Shown here piece by piece: positions 17,033-25,611 of a stretch of 64,000 nucleotides of DNA. Source of the DNA: Devosia sp. 66-22 (GTDB lineage Bacteria; Pseudomonadota; Alphaproteobacteria; Rhizobiales; Devosiaceae); contig MKUZ01000013.1 of the NCBI GenBank assembly GCA_001899065.1, positions 21,880 through 85,879 of the forward strand, read 5' to 3'. The translations under genes and the position numbers were made by a program. The notes beneath the pieces were generated by a model. The model saw nothing but the letters and a program-made list of their open reading frames with translations, had not been told where the DNA came from and ran no database searches. Position 1 is the first letter of the stretch; every line of letters starts with the position of its first letter.

Positions 17033-18928
17033 CTACGTCGCGTTACCGACGCCGGCGCCCTGCGGGATCAGTTCCTCGGGAATGTCGTCAAAGCTGGCAT
17101 AGTTCATGTTGTAGAGCTTGGCGTAGAGGCCACCCAGCTTCATCAGCTCATCGTGGTTGCCGCTCTCGATCAAAACGCCGTTCTGGAGGACCATAATGCG
17201 GTCGGCATTGCGGATGGTGGCGAGGCGGTGGGCGATGACGAGGCCGGTGCGGCCCTTGAGCAGCACCGCGAGCGCCTTCTGGATCTGCTGCTCGGTGTAG
17301 CTGTCGATCGAGGCAGTCGCTTCGTCCAGCACCAGGATCTTGGCATCGGCCACCAGCGCGCGGGCGAAGCTGAGGAGCTGGCGCTGGCCGAGCGACAGGT
17401 TGCCGCCGCGCTGCTCGAGCTTGGTGTCATAGCCATCGGGCAGGTCCACGATGAACTCATGGGCACCCACGGCCTGGGCGGCCTTGATGACGTCCTCGAG
17501 CGGCGCGTCCTTCTTGTTGTAGCGGATGTTCTCGAGCACCGTGCCGGTGAACAGGAACGGCTCCTGCAGCACCATGGCGATGCCCTGCCCTAGCGAATCC
17601 TGCGTGACGTCGCGCACGTCCTGCCCGCCGACCACGACCTGTCCGCTCCACACATCGTAGAAGCGGTGGATGAGCGCCATCGACGAGGTCTTGCCCGAGC
17701 CGGTGGGGCCGACCAATGCGACCGTCTCCCCCGGCTTCACCTTGAACGAGACGTCCTTGAGCACCGGCTGGTCCTTGCGGTAGCCGAAGGTAACGTTCCT
17801 GAACTCGACCGAGCCGTCCATGTCCCTGGGCAGGGGCTTGGCGTCGGGCTTGTCCTTGATGTCGACAGGGACGTCGAGCACTTCGGCGATGCGCTGGCCC
17901 GAGGCCATGGCACGCTGCAGCACCGAGTACTGCATGGTGAGCGAGCGGATGGGGTCGAAGAAGCGCTGGATGTAGAACAAGAAGGCGACCATCACGCCGA
18001 TGTCGATGGAGCGGTTGAGCACCATCTGGCCACCCACCACGATGACCGTCGCCATCGAGATGCCGGTGAGCGTGTCGACGACGGGCACGGTGAACTGCGC
18101 GAACTTGGCCGCCGTCAGATGGGTCCGGAGGTTCTTGTGGGCCTTCTCGTCATAGAGGTCGAAATTGACCCGCTGACGATTGAGGCTCTGCACCGTACGC
18201 ACACCATGGATACCCTCGGCCAGCGCACCGTTGGCAACCGAGTTGGTCTCGTGCGCGGCCATGAAGCTGCGCTTGGCCGGCGGCAGCCAGAAGAAGCGGA
18301 TGACGAGTAGCGTCGGCATGGTGGCGAGGGTCAAAAGCCCCAGCCACGGGTCGAGATAGAGCAGCACGCCCACGATGCCGAACAGCAGCACGATGTCGCC
18401 GACCGACATCACGGAGGTCTCGAGGAACTCCTGCATCGAGTTGACGTCGCCTTGCAGGCGCGACATCAGGCGGCCGACTTCGGTCTTGTCCATCCAGCCC
18501 AGCGACACCTGCTGCAGCCGCTGCATCATGGCGCGGCGCATGTCGAACAGCACGTTCTCGGCGACGCGGCCGACCACCGCCTCCTGCAGATAGCTCGCAC
18601 CATAGTTGACGAGCACGACGGCAAGGAAGGCGACGACGCACCAGGTGAGCACGCCGGCGTCGCCGCCGACGGCCATGCCGCTGTCGATGGCGATGCGGAT
18701 GATAAGCGGGATGGCGAGCTGCGTGGCGGTGAAAGCGAGCACGGCCACGACGCTGAGCAGGATCTGCCTGCGATAGGGATGCACGAAGGTCCAGATGCGG
18801 CGAATGATCCTCGGATCGATCGCCTTGCCGAAGACTTCCTCTTCCTCGCGGTGCGAGCCGACGACGGCCTTGGACGGCTTCCGGCTGCGGTCTTCTTCGT
18901 CGAGTTCGACATCCTCGGCGGTGGTCAT
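17033..18928 (-). CDS. ABC exporter half-transporter, catalytically intact Walker B
   Basis: 631 residues: a charged N-terminal tail, a six-helix exporter membrane domain (about 40-330) and an ATPase domain. Walker A is GPTGSGKTSS, Walker B ILVLDEATAS with the catalytic Glu, and H-loop IAHRLAT. The signature is LSLGQ, not LSGGQ. Its partner gene lies 2 bases upstream with a canonical signature but an altered Walker B. The pair therefore fits a heterodimeric exporter of the TM287/288 or BmrC/BmrD kind, with one degenerate ATP site. The cargo may be a drug, lipid or polysaccharide precursor; the nearby envelope-polysaccharide locus is only circumstantial. Confidence 0.9.
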   Translation of the reverse strand: MTTAEDVELDEEDRSRKPSKAVVGSHREEEEVFGKAIDPRIIRRIWTFVHPYRRQILLSVVAVLAFTATQLAIPLIIRIAIDSGMAVGGDAGVLTWCVVAFLAVVLVNYGASYLQEAVVGRVAENVLFDMRRAMMQRLQQVSLGWMDKTEVGRLMSRLQGDVNSMQEFLETSVMSVGDIVLLFGIVGVLLYLDPWLGLLTLATMPTLLVIRFFWLPPAKRSFMAAHETNSVANGALAEGIHGVRTVQSLNRQRVNFDLYDEKAHKNLRTHLTAAKFAQFTVPVVDTLTGISMATVIVVGGQMVLNRSIDIGVMVAFLFYIQRFFDPIRSLTMQYSVLQRAMASGQRIAEVLDVPVDIKDKPDAKPLPRDMDGSVEFRNVTFGYRKDQPVLKDVSFKVKPGETVALVGPTGSGKTSSMALIHRFYDVWSGQVVVGGQDVRDVTQDSLGQGIAMVLQEPFLFTGTVLENIRYNKKDAPLEDVIKAAQAVGAHEFIVDLPDGYDTKLEQRGGNLSLGQRQLLSFARALVADAKILVLDEATASIDSYTEQQIQKALAVLLKGRTGLVIAHRLATIRNADRIMVLQNGVLIESGNHDELMKLGGLYAKLYNMNYASFDDIPEELIPQGAGVGNAT

Positions 18929-18930
18929 CT

Positions 18931-20778
18931 CTATTCTCCCGCCAAGAGGGGCGTGTCGGCTTCGGGGCGCACTTGCAGATCGTAAAGCGCGCGATAGCGG
19001 CCCTTGCGGGCGAGCAGCTCGAGATGGCTGCCACGCTCGACGATCTGCCCATCCTCGATGAACAGGATCTGGTCGGCATGCATCAGCGAACTCAGCCGGT
19101 GCGAAATGATGATGGTGACACGGTCCTGCGCATAGCGCCGCATGGCGAGGCGGATACGCTGTTCGGTGGCCGCGTCGATGGCGGCAGTCGAATCGTCGAA
19201 CACCATGATGGCCGGCTTGAGCACGAGGCTGCGCGCGATTGTGAGGCGCTGCCGCTGCCCACCCGAAAGCGACACGCCGCGCTCGCCCACGACCGTGTCG
19301 TAGCCGGACGGCAGGCCCGCGACGTAGTTGTGCAGTTGCGCCGATTCCGCGGCGCGCTCGATGCGGCGCTCCTTGGCCCACGGATTGCCGTAGGCGATGT
19401 TGTTCTCGATGGTGGTGGTGAACAGGAACGAGTCCTGCTGCACCACGGCAACCTGCCGGCGCAGCGAGTCGAGCGTTACCTCGGCGACGTTCTGCCCATC
19501 GATGGTGATGGCACCCGAGCCGACGTCGTAGTAGCGCGGAATGAGGTGGACGAGGCTCGACTTGCCGGCACCGGGCGGCCCCACCAGCGCCACCGTCTGC
19601 CCCCTGCGGGCCGTGAAGCTCACGTCCTTGAGCACATCGCGCGTGGTCCCCGGATAGCGGAAGCTGACGCGGTCGAACACCAGCGTGCCCTCGGTGACCT
19701 TGAGCTCCGGCGCGTTGGGCTTGTTCTTGACCGCCAGTTCGAGGTCGAGGAGGCCGAACAGGCGCATGCCGCAGGTGGCGCCGCGGGCGATGGCGTTGAC
19801 GAGCAGTCCAAGCTGCCGGACTGGCATCTGGAGGATGGTCATGAAGGTGAGGAACTGCGCAAGCGTACCCACCGAGATTTCGCCGCCGATCACCTTGAGG
19901 CCGCCGACCCATAGAACGAGTCCCATGGCGAGGAAGAACGACAGGTTCATCTGCGAGGTGCTGGTGACGCGCAGCTTGGTGCGCTCATGCGCGAGGTCGA
20001 GCGCGTGCTTGCTCGAGGCCTCGAACTTCTCCATTTCGTGCTGCTGCGCGGCGAAAGCGCGGACGACGCGAATACCGCCCAGGTTCTCGTCCATCACGCG
20101 CGACATGGCGGTGAGGCGCTCCTGCAGCTCGAGCCAGGTGGCGCGCAGCTTGAGCTGGGCCACCGACGAGCGCCAGCCGATGAAGGGCACGAAGCTGAGG
20201 CTCAACAGGCCGAGCAGCCAGTCGGTCGAGATCAGCAGATACGCGCCGACGCCGATCAGCACCGCGAGCAGGATGAAGCGCACCGTGGCGGTGGCAAAGA
20301 ACATCCGCACGCCGTCGATATCGAGGATGCCCAGGGTGATGAGGTCGCCCGAATGCACGCGGTCGTGAAACGAGAAGCTCAGCTGCTGCAGTTTCTCATA
20401 GGTCGCGAGCCGTAACTCATAGGCGGCGTGGTGACCCACGCTCTCCGAATAGTAGTTCTGGAGGAGCGTGAAGATGCCGCGCGCGATGGAGATGACGAGC
20501 AGCAGGATGGCCGTTGTCCACAGCGCCTGCGTCGCTGCCGCGCCGGCTGTGCCGAGCCCCTGCGCCTGGTCGACCGCCTGGCCGAGGAGGCGCGGAATCA
20601 TCAGTTGCAGCGTCGCCGCGATGAAGGTGGATACGATGGCAATGGTCACCTGCCAGGGGTGACGGAGGTTGAGCCGCGTAATGCGCCAAAGCGTGCCGAC
20701 GCCCTTCCCCCAGCTCGCCTTGGCGACGTGGGAAAATGCATTGGCGCGCCCCTTGGCGCTCGCCCGTTCGGTGGACAC
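18931..20778 (-). CDS. ABC exporter half-transporter, degenerate Walker B
   Basis: 615 residues from GTG 20778. The membrane domain (about 35-330) precedes an ATPase domain with Walker A GPPGAGKSS, canonical signature LSGGQRQ, and Walker B IMVFDDSTAAID in which Asp replaces the catalytic Glu, as in the degenerate site of heterodimeric exporters. Its message runs directly into the partner gene (2-bp gap). A short hairpin at 20923-20939 separates it from the lipoprotein gene upstream. Confidence 0.88.
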   Translation of the reverse strand: MSTERASAKGRANAFSHVAKASWGKGVGTLWRITRLNLRHPWQVTIAIVSTFIAATLQLMIPRLLGQAVDQAQGLGTAGAAATQALWTTAILLLVISIARGIFTLLQNYYSESVGHHAAYELRLATYEKLQQLSFSFHDRVHSGDLITLGILDIDGVRMFFATATVRFILLAVLIGVGAYLLISTDWLLGLLSLSFVPFIGWRSSVAQLKLRATWLELQERLTAMSRVMDENLGGIRVVRAFAAQQHEMEKFEASSKHALDLAHERTKLRVTSTSQMNLSFFLAMGLVLWVGGLKVIGGEISVGTLAQFLTFMTILQMPVRQLGLLVNAIARGATCGMRLFGLLDLELAVKNKPNAPELKVTEGTLVFDRVSFRYPGTTRDVLKDVSFTARRGQTVALVGPPGAGKSSLVHLIPRYYDVGSGAITIDGQNVAEVTLDSLRRQVAVVQQDSFLFTTTIENNIAYGNPWAKERRIERAAESAQLHNYVAGLPSGYDTVVGERGVSLSGGQRQRLTIARSLVLKPAIMVFDDSTAAIDAATEQRIRLAMRRYAQDRVTIIISHRLSSLMHADQILFIEDGQIVERGSHLELLARKGRYRALYDLQVRPEADTPLLAGE

Positions 20779-20922
20779 GAGAATCGTCCGCTAAAACTGA
20801 GGGTGCCGGCGACCAACCAGCCTGGGGGCAGACGCGCAGAACCCGCGCCCGAGTCACTGACATGTTAGAGCAGTGAATTGGGCGATTCAACGGCGAATGA
20901 CAGATTTACGTCACGGGAGTGT

Positions 20923-20939
20923 CCCGGACTTGATCCGGG
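20923..20939. repeat. Short intergenic palindrome CCCGGA-N5-TCCGGG
   Basis: A 6-bp stem with CTTGA loop between the lipoprotein stop and the ABC exporter start. Palindromes of this look recur between genes in many Rhizobiales genomes; here it may help end the lipoprotein transcript. No T-run follows on either strand. Confidence 0.4.
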
Positions 20940-20962
20940 TTGGCCCGAGGGCCCGCTGAGGG

Positions 20963-21514
20963 CTAGAGCCAGCGCTCGAGCACGACAACAGTGTCGCCGG
21001 GCAGGATCGGCTGGTCGAGGCCGATGGTCAGCTTGGTCATGGATTTGCCGACGCGGCGATAGACATTGACCCGGTTGCGGTCGGCGAACTCGGTGAGACC
21101 GCCCGCCGTGGCGATCGCCGCCCGGGCGCTCATGCCGTAGACATAGGCGTACTGCCCGGCGGTGGTCACGGCACCCTCGATGAAGAACGGCCGGTAGGTC
21201 GACACCTCGACCGATACCTTGGGGCTGATCATGTAACCGGCCGCGAGCCGCTCGGTGATCATCCGCTCGAGCGTCGTGATGGTCTGCCCGCGGGCGCCCA
21301 CCTGCCCGATCAGCGGGAAGGCGACGGTACCCTTGTCGGTGACGGTATAGGTGTTGGTGAGCGTTTCGTCGCCATAGACGGTGACGCGGACGATGTCGCC
21401 GGTATCGAGGGTGTAGTCACGCGCGGTGTCGACCTTGTAGGCCGCCACCTTGTTCATGGCACAACCGCTCAGCACGAGGACGAGCAGAGGGATGAGCAGG
21501 ACCGACCAACGCAT
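20963..21514 (-). CDS. Wza/GumB-like polysaccharide export lipoprotein
   Basis: 183 residues from ATG 21514. The signal ends in a lipobox (LSGC, Cys18), so the mature protein should be lipid-anchored in the outer membrane. DYTLDTGDIVRVTVYGDETL is the polysaccharide-export (PES) domain, followed by a SLBB-type segment (YRPFFIEGAVTTAGQYAYV, ARAAIATAGGLTEFA). It is short compared with E. coli Wza, as many rhizobial GumB/ExoF-like exporters are. It likely forms the outer-membrane part of the export channel with the Wzc/GumC-like proteins encoded nearby. The in-frame extension to 22318 is antisense to the next gene. Confidence 0.88.
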   Translation of the reverse strand: MRWSVLLIPLLVLVLSGCAMNKVAAYKVDTARDYTLDTGDIVRVTVYGDETLTNTYTVTDKGTVAFPLIGQVGARGQTITTLERMITERLAAGYMISPKVSVEVSTYRPFFIEGAVTTAGQYAYVYGMSARAAIATAGGLTEFADRNRVNVYRRVGKSMTKLTIGLDQPILPGDTVVVLERWL

Positions 21515-21644
21515 GACACTCTCGGAACGCAACACAACGCAACGCCCGGGAGTGTCCCCTTCTATGGTTAACATCCGCTGAAGGCCGGCGCAGCGCGCGA
21601 GGCACTTAACCGAATGCTTACCCTGAAACGCCGATAATCCGGCC

Positions 21645-22616
21645 ATGTCCCTTGGTTCCGCCCTCGCCGGCATGTTCCGCGCCCTGCTCATTGCCGCCGC
21701 CACCGGCGCGGCCGTGTTCGGGCTGCTCGTGGTGTTCCAGCCCTTCGGCAAGGCGCCCGCCGCCCCGGCCGCAGTGACGGTCAGCGGCTCGCCGGCCGCA
21801 GCGGCGCTGCAGCAACGGATCGAGGCGGCGCGCGTCGCGCTGCGCGACACCGAGACCGCGCTCGACGCGGCAAAGACCGCTCCGGCCTCACCGTCACCCG
21901 ACGCGGCGTCGCGGGCGCAGTACGAAGCCCAGATCGCGGCGGCAACCGAGCGGCGCGACCTCGCGCTTAGGCACGCGGAAGCAATCCGCACCAGCCTCGA
22001 GGCCGGCGTCACGCCATCGTCGCTGGCGGCGATCCGCGACAGCGTGGTGATCGGCCAGCTCCTCACGCAGCAGGTGGCGCTCGACGCACAGATCGCGACC
22101 GAAGGGGCGCGGCTCAAGGGCAACCACCCCACGATGCGAGCCCTGACCGCGCAGCGGAATGCGCTGAAGGACCAGATCCGGCAGGAGGCATCGAGCATCG
22201 CCGACGCGCTCGAGGCGGAAGCCCGCATCGACGATGCGCAGATCAAGCTGCTCGAGGCGCAGGCGCCCTCCTTCGCCGCCACGCCGCCCGCCGCCGACAC
22301 GGCGGCGCTCGAGACCATGGCGGCCGCCCAGCGCGCCGAACTCGACGGCCTCGTCGACGCCTATTTCAACATCCCGCCGGCAACGGTGACCACGACGCCC
22401 CTGCCGGCCGAGGCGGCCAATCCGCTGAGCGCCCTCAACCTCGCGGTGGTCGCCATCGCCGCGGTGGCGGCGCTGCTGTTCCAGACGTGGCTCGCCGCCG
22501 GCCGCAGGCGCCGGACGGCCACTGCCGCGGCGGCGGACGAGGCGGCCTGGGTGGACGACGACGACCCCGAGACGACCCTCGTCGAAGAGCCCGAGCCGCT
22601 GCGGAAGGCATCGTGA
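21645..22616 (+). CDS. Wzz/GumC-like chain-length regulator, small
   Basis: 323 residues. A membrane segment at about 11-32, a long periplasmic region with heptad-like helices (about 50-250), and a second membrane segment at about 265-285 followed by an acidic tail (WVDDDDPETTLVEE). LKGNHPTMRALTAQ matches the conserved GxxHP motif of GumC-like proteins. No Walker kinase domain is present. It is divergent from the export lipoprotein and overlaps the following VanZ-like gene. It probably helps set polymer length or bridges inner and outer membrane export parts. Confidence 0.72.
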   Translation: MSLGSALAGMFRALLIAAATGAAVFGLLVVFQPFGKAPAAPAAVTVSGSPAAAALQQRIEAARVALRDTETALDAAKTAPASPSPDAASRAQYEAQIAAATERRDLALRHAEAIRTSLEAGVTPSSLAAIRDSVVIGQLLTQQVALDAQIATEGARLKGNHPTMRALTAQRNALKDQIRQEASSIADALEAEARIDDAQIKLLEAQAPSFAATPPAADTAALETMAAAQRAELDGLVDAYFNIPPATVTTTPLPAEAANPLSALNLAVVAIAAVAALLFQTWLAAGRRRRTATAAAADEAAWVDDDDPETTLVEEPEPLRKAS

Positions 22617-22966
22617 CCCTGAGGAACGCGCTGCGCGTGCTGGCCTGGCTGCTGCTCGCCGGGCTGGTCTTTGCGACACTCTCGCCGATCGACATGCGGC
22701 CGTCCTCGCCGCTGCCGACCCAGCTCGAACGCGCGGTCGCGCTGATGGCGGTGGGCTTTGTGTTCGCCCTCGCCTATCCGCGCCGCATCGTGCTGGTGGC
22801 CGCCATCGTCCTCGGCTCGACCGTGCTGCTCGAAGTGCTCCAGCTCGCCTCGGCGTCGCGCCACGGGCGGCTCATTGACGTGGCGGTCAAGCTCACCGGC
22901 GCCAGCGCGGGGCTGCTCGCCGGATGGCTTCTCCTTCGCTTCCGTGATCGCCGGTCCAACTCCTAG
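22613..22966 (+). CDS. VanZ-like small membrane protein
   Basis: 117 residues from a GTG overlapping the previous stop (GTGA). Three or four membrane segments with the VanZ-family pattern (LSPIDMRP in the first loop, FALAYPRR, LLEVLQLASASRHGRLIDVAVKLTGASAG). VanZ-like proteins accompany many exopolysaccharide loci, especially those with exosortase, but their role is not established. No exosortase gene is visible here. Confidence 0.75.
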   Translation: MTLRNALRVLAWLLLAGLVFATLSPIDMRPSSPLPTQLERAVALMAVGFVFALAYPRRIVLVAAIVLGSTVLLEVLQLASASRHGRLIDVAVKLTGASAGLLAGWLLLRFRDRRSNS

Positions 22967-22981
22967 AATTTGAGTCAAATT
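22967..22981. promoter_or_regulatory. Palindrome AATTTGA-G-TCAAATT
   Basis: Perfect 7-bp inverted repeat with a single central base in an otherwise GC-rich region, right after the VanZ-like stop and 86 bases before the initiating glycosyltransferase. It looks like an operator. Confidence 0.4.
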
Positions 22982-22987
22982 GCAGGG

Positions 22988-23002
22988 TTAACCAGTCCTT
23001 AA
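22988..23002 (+). promoter_or_regulatory. CtrA-type box TTAA-N7-TTAA
   Basis: TTAACCAGTCCTTAA exactly fits the CtrA recognition pattern known from Caulobacter and Rhizobiales. It lies 65 bases before the start of the initiating glycosyltransferase gene, consistent with cell-cycle control of polysaccharide synthesis. Confidence 0.5.
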
Positions 23003-23067
23003 GCACGTCCGGGAAGCCGGCGGCGGAATGTGGTTAGACGTTGGGCGGGGCTTAGGAAAACTCGTCC

Positions 23068-24525
23068 ATGGCCGACGCCGACCATTTCATCTCGGACACT
23101 CGACCGCGCGCCGATCTGGCGCGCGACGACGTCGTTCATCGCCTGCTGCTGTGCTTCGTTGTCGCCGGCATCGAGGCGGCGGCGGCGTTCGCCATCGTGT
23201 TCGGCAGCGCCCTCGTCTACCACATGCTGTTCCTGCGCCAGACCATCGGCGAATTCACGCTGTTCTACGGCGCCTTCGGCCTGTGGACAGGCCTGCTCTA
23301 CGGCACCTTCGCGGCCATCGCCTGCAGCCAGTTCCTCGAGCGCCGCATGCCCAGCCGGCTCGACCTGCAGCAGGCCTTCTTCTCCTGGACCGCGGCGATC
23401 GCGCTGACGCTGCTGACGGCGTTCCTCCTGGGCAAGGTCGGCGACGTGTCGCGCGTCTCGCTCACCTCGGCCTACGTCATCGGCATCCCCGCCATGTTCG
23501 GCGTGCGCACCTTCCTGCGCGGCTTCCTCGAAGAGCGCATCAGCAATGGCGCGCTGCGTTTCGAGACGATCGCCGTCATCGGCAACCGCAGCGACGTGCT
23601 CAACTTCGTGTTCGCCGGCGAGCTGTGGCGGCAGGGACACCGTGTGGTGAGCACGCTCTACTTCGAGGACGCCCGCGACAAGGCCGGCAAGCTCGACCCC
23701 GAGGCGCTGGCCGATTTCGTGGCCCGCAATGTGCACCGTGGCACCGACCATGTCGTGCTCGTCGGCTCGCTCGCCGAGCTCGATGAGGTCGATGGCGCCA
23801 TGGCAGCGCTCAAGCGCTATGCCGTCAACCTGCTCTACGCCCCGGCGGCGCGCAGCCGCACGCTGAAATTCCTCGACGTCGTCGCCATCGGCCCCAACAA
23901 TGTCATGCGCTTCGTGCGCACGCCGATGAGCAAGTCGTCGGTGCTGCTCAAGCGCATCTTCGACATCACGCTGGCCGGGCTCGGCCTGCTGGTGCTCATG
24001 CCGTTCCTCGCTCTGGTGGCGCTCGCCATCGTCATCGAGTCGCGCGGGCCGGTTATCTACAGGCAGGCACGCCGCGGCTTCAACGGCGAGACTTTCCTGA
24101 TCTGGAAGTTCCGCTCGATGCGCGTCACCGAGAGCGGCTACAAGATGGTGCAGGCGCAAAAGAACGACCCGCGCATCACCCGTGTCGGCCGCCTCATCCG
24201 CGCCACCTCCATCGACGAGCTGCCGCAGCTCATCAATGTACTGATCGGCCAGATGAGCCTCGTCGGCCCGCGGCCCCACGCGATCTCGCATGACGAGGAG
24301 CTGAGCCACCAGCTCGCGATCTATGCGCACCGCCAACGCATCAAGCCGGGCATCACCGGCTGGGCCCAGGTGCACGGCTTCCGCGGCGAGACCAGCACGC
24401 CGGCACAGGTCGAGGGCCGCGTCGCGCACGACATCTACTACATCGACAACTGGTCGATCTTTCTCGACATCTGGACGCTGGTCCTGACGGTGTTCTCTCC
24501 CGCGACGCGCCGCAACGCGCACTAG
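23068..24525 (+). CDS. Polyprenyl-phosphate glycosyl-1-phosphate transferase (WcaJ/ExoY type)
   Basis: 485 residues. Four N-terminal membrane segments (about 25-150), a CoA-binding-like central region ([18 protein letters not shown]), a fifth membrane segment (about 300-325) and the bacterial sugar transferase domain: [61 protein letters not shown], and [19 protein letters not shown]. It attaches the first sugar phosphate to undecaprenyl phosphate and so starts each repeat unit. A CtrA-type box and a palindrome precede it. Confidence 0.93.
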   Translation: MADADHFISDTRPRADLARDDVVHRLLLCFVVAGIEAAAAFAIVFGSALVYHMLFLRQTIGEFTLFYGAFGLWTGLLYGTFAAIACSQFLERRMPSRLDLQQAFFSWTAAIALTLLTAFLLGKVGDVSRVSLTSAYVIGIPAMFGVRTFLRGFLEERISNGALRFETIAVIGNRSDVLNFVFAGELWRQGHRVVSTLYFEDARDKAGKLDPEALADFVARNVHRGTDHVVLVGSLAELDEVDGAMAALKRYAVNLLYAPAARSRTLKFLDVVAIGPNNVMRFVRTPMSKSSVLLKRIFDITLAGLGLLVLMPFLALVALAIVIESRGPVIYRQARRGFNGETFLIWKFRSMRVTESGYKMVQAQKNDPRITRVGRLIRATSIDELPQLINVLIGQMSLVGPRPHAISHDEELSHQLAIYAHRQRIKPGITGWAQVHGFRGETSTPAQVEGRVAHDIYYIDNWSIFLDIWTLVLTVFSPATRRNAH

Positions 24526-24570
24526 ATGATCCCTCGCATCGTGACCACGCAGCCCACGGCTGTGCACGCA

Positions 24571-24633
24571 CCAGCGCAAGCTGGCGACGGTTCGCCCGCA
24601 GCTGCATGGCGAAAGGTGGAACCCGGCTTTCGC
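24571..24633. terminator. Two hairpins between convergent genes
   Basis: CCAGC-GCAA-GCTGG (24571-24584) and GCGAAAG with CTTTCGC (24609-24615 and 24627-24633). They lie in the 123-bp gap between the convergent transferase and NadE-like genes and could stop transcripts from both sides. Neither has a good T-run. Confidence 0.35.
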
Positions 24634-24648
24634 TAAGGGGGCGTGAGA

Positions 24649-25611
24649 CTAGAGCGTGATCGGCGACAGGTGCAGGTAAGCGGTTGCGACGCGCTTGCGC
24701 GCGATGTCGGCCCAGACGGCGTCGACCTGGTCGACGCTGAGCTTCGCCGCCGACGCGACCTGCTCGCGATCGAGGCCGTTGTTGAGGCCGTACATGCACA
24801 GATCCATCCGGTCGTAGGGCAAGGAGAAATAGAACTCCTCCTGGCTCTGCGCCATCGACCAGGTGTCGGTGGTGGGCGGACGACGGCGAATGTCCTCGGG
24901 CACGCCGAGGTGGGCCGCGAGCTGGTAGACCTGCGACTTGTAGAGATGCGCGATCGGCTTGAGATCGGCCGCGCCATCGCCATTCTTGACGAAGAAGCCC
25001 TGGTCGTATTCGAGCAGATTGGGCGTGCCGATGACGGCGTAGTTCAGCCGGTCGGCGTGGTAGTATTCCATCTGCTTGCGCGTGCGCTGCTTCATGTTGG
25101 TGGCGGCAATGATGCCCTGGTAGACCTCCGCCGACATGCGCAGCTCGCGCTTGTCGCCGGCCGGCGACTGCACGACCAGCGAGGACACGGCATAGCCTTT
25201 GCCCGCCAGCGCATTGGCGATGACGACCTTGCAGCCCCAGCCGGGGCCGAACTCGGGAACCAACTGGCGGATGAAGCTGTCGCGCCGCTCGTAGCAGCCC
25301 ATGGCGGCAAGTGCCGGGCCGATGTCCTCGACCGCGGAGGCGATGCCGAAAGTCTCGGCGACCCGGCGGCCGAGTGACAGGCTCTCTGGATCGGAATCGT
25401 TCTCGGGCATGAACAGCGCAAAGACGCGCTCCGGCCCGACGGCGCGCGCCGCGAGGGCCGCGCACACACTCGAATCGATGCCGCCCGACAGCCCAAGAAC
25501 GAGACCGCGGCGACGCAGTTGCGTACGCAGTTGTGTCCGCATGGCATCGACGATGCGCGCGATCTCGGCCTCGGCGTCGATCACCAGCGTTTGCGGCGAA
25601 AAGGCGGTCAT
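24649..25611 (-). CDS. nadE: NadE-like ATP-dependent NAD synthetase/amidating ligase in polysaccharide locus
   Basis: 320 residues, ammonia-dependent form with no glutaminase domain. The ATP-pyrophosphatase loop LSGGIDSS is at 41-48, and NadE-type motifs follow: GTPNLLEYDQGFFVKNGDGAADLKPI and the PPTTDTWS loop. It is translationally coupled to the acyl-ligase gene (4-bp overlap) and followed by no housekeeping gene. Position in this operon suggests a specialised amidation, for example turning a carboxylate into an amide on a sugar or acyl group, rather than bulk NAD synthesis. Plain NAD synthetase activity remains possible. Confidence 0.78.
   Translation of the reverse strand: MTAFSPQTLVIDAEAEIARIVDAMRTQLRTQLRRRGLVLGLSGGIDSSVCAALAARAVGPERVFALFMPENDSDPESLSLGRRVAETFGIASAVEDIGPALAAMGCYERRDSFIRQLVPEFGPGWGCKVVIANALAGKGYAVSSLVVQSPAGDKRELRMSAEVYQGIIAATNMKQRTRKQMEYYHADRLNYAVIGTPNLLEYDQGFFVKNGDGAADLKPIAHLYKSQVYQLAAHLGVPEDIRRRPPTTDTWSMAQSQEEFYFSLPYDRMDLCMYGLNNGLDREQVASAAKLSVDQVDAVWADIARKRVATAYLHLSPITL

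Noticed and set aside
20921..20962. The short palindrome as part of an insertion element.
   Set aside because: No transposase, target duplication or second copy is visible in the window.
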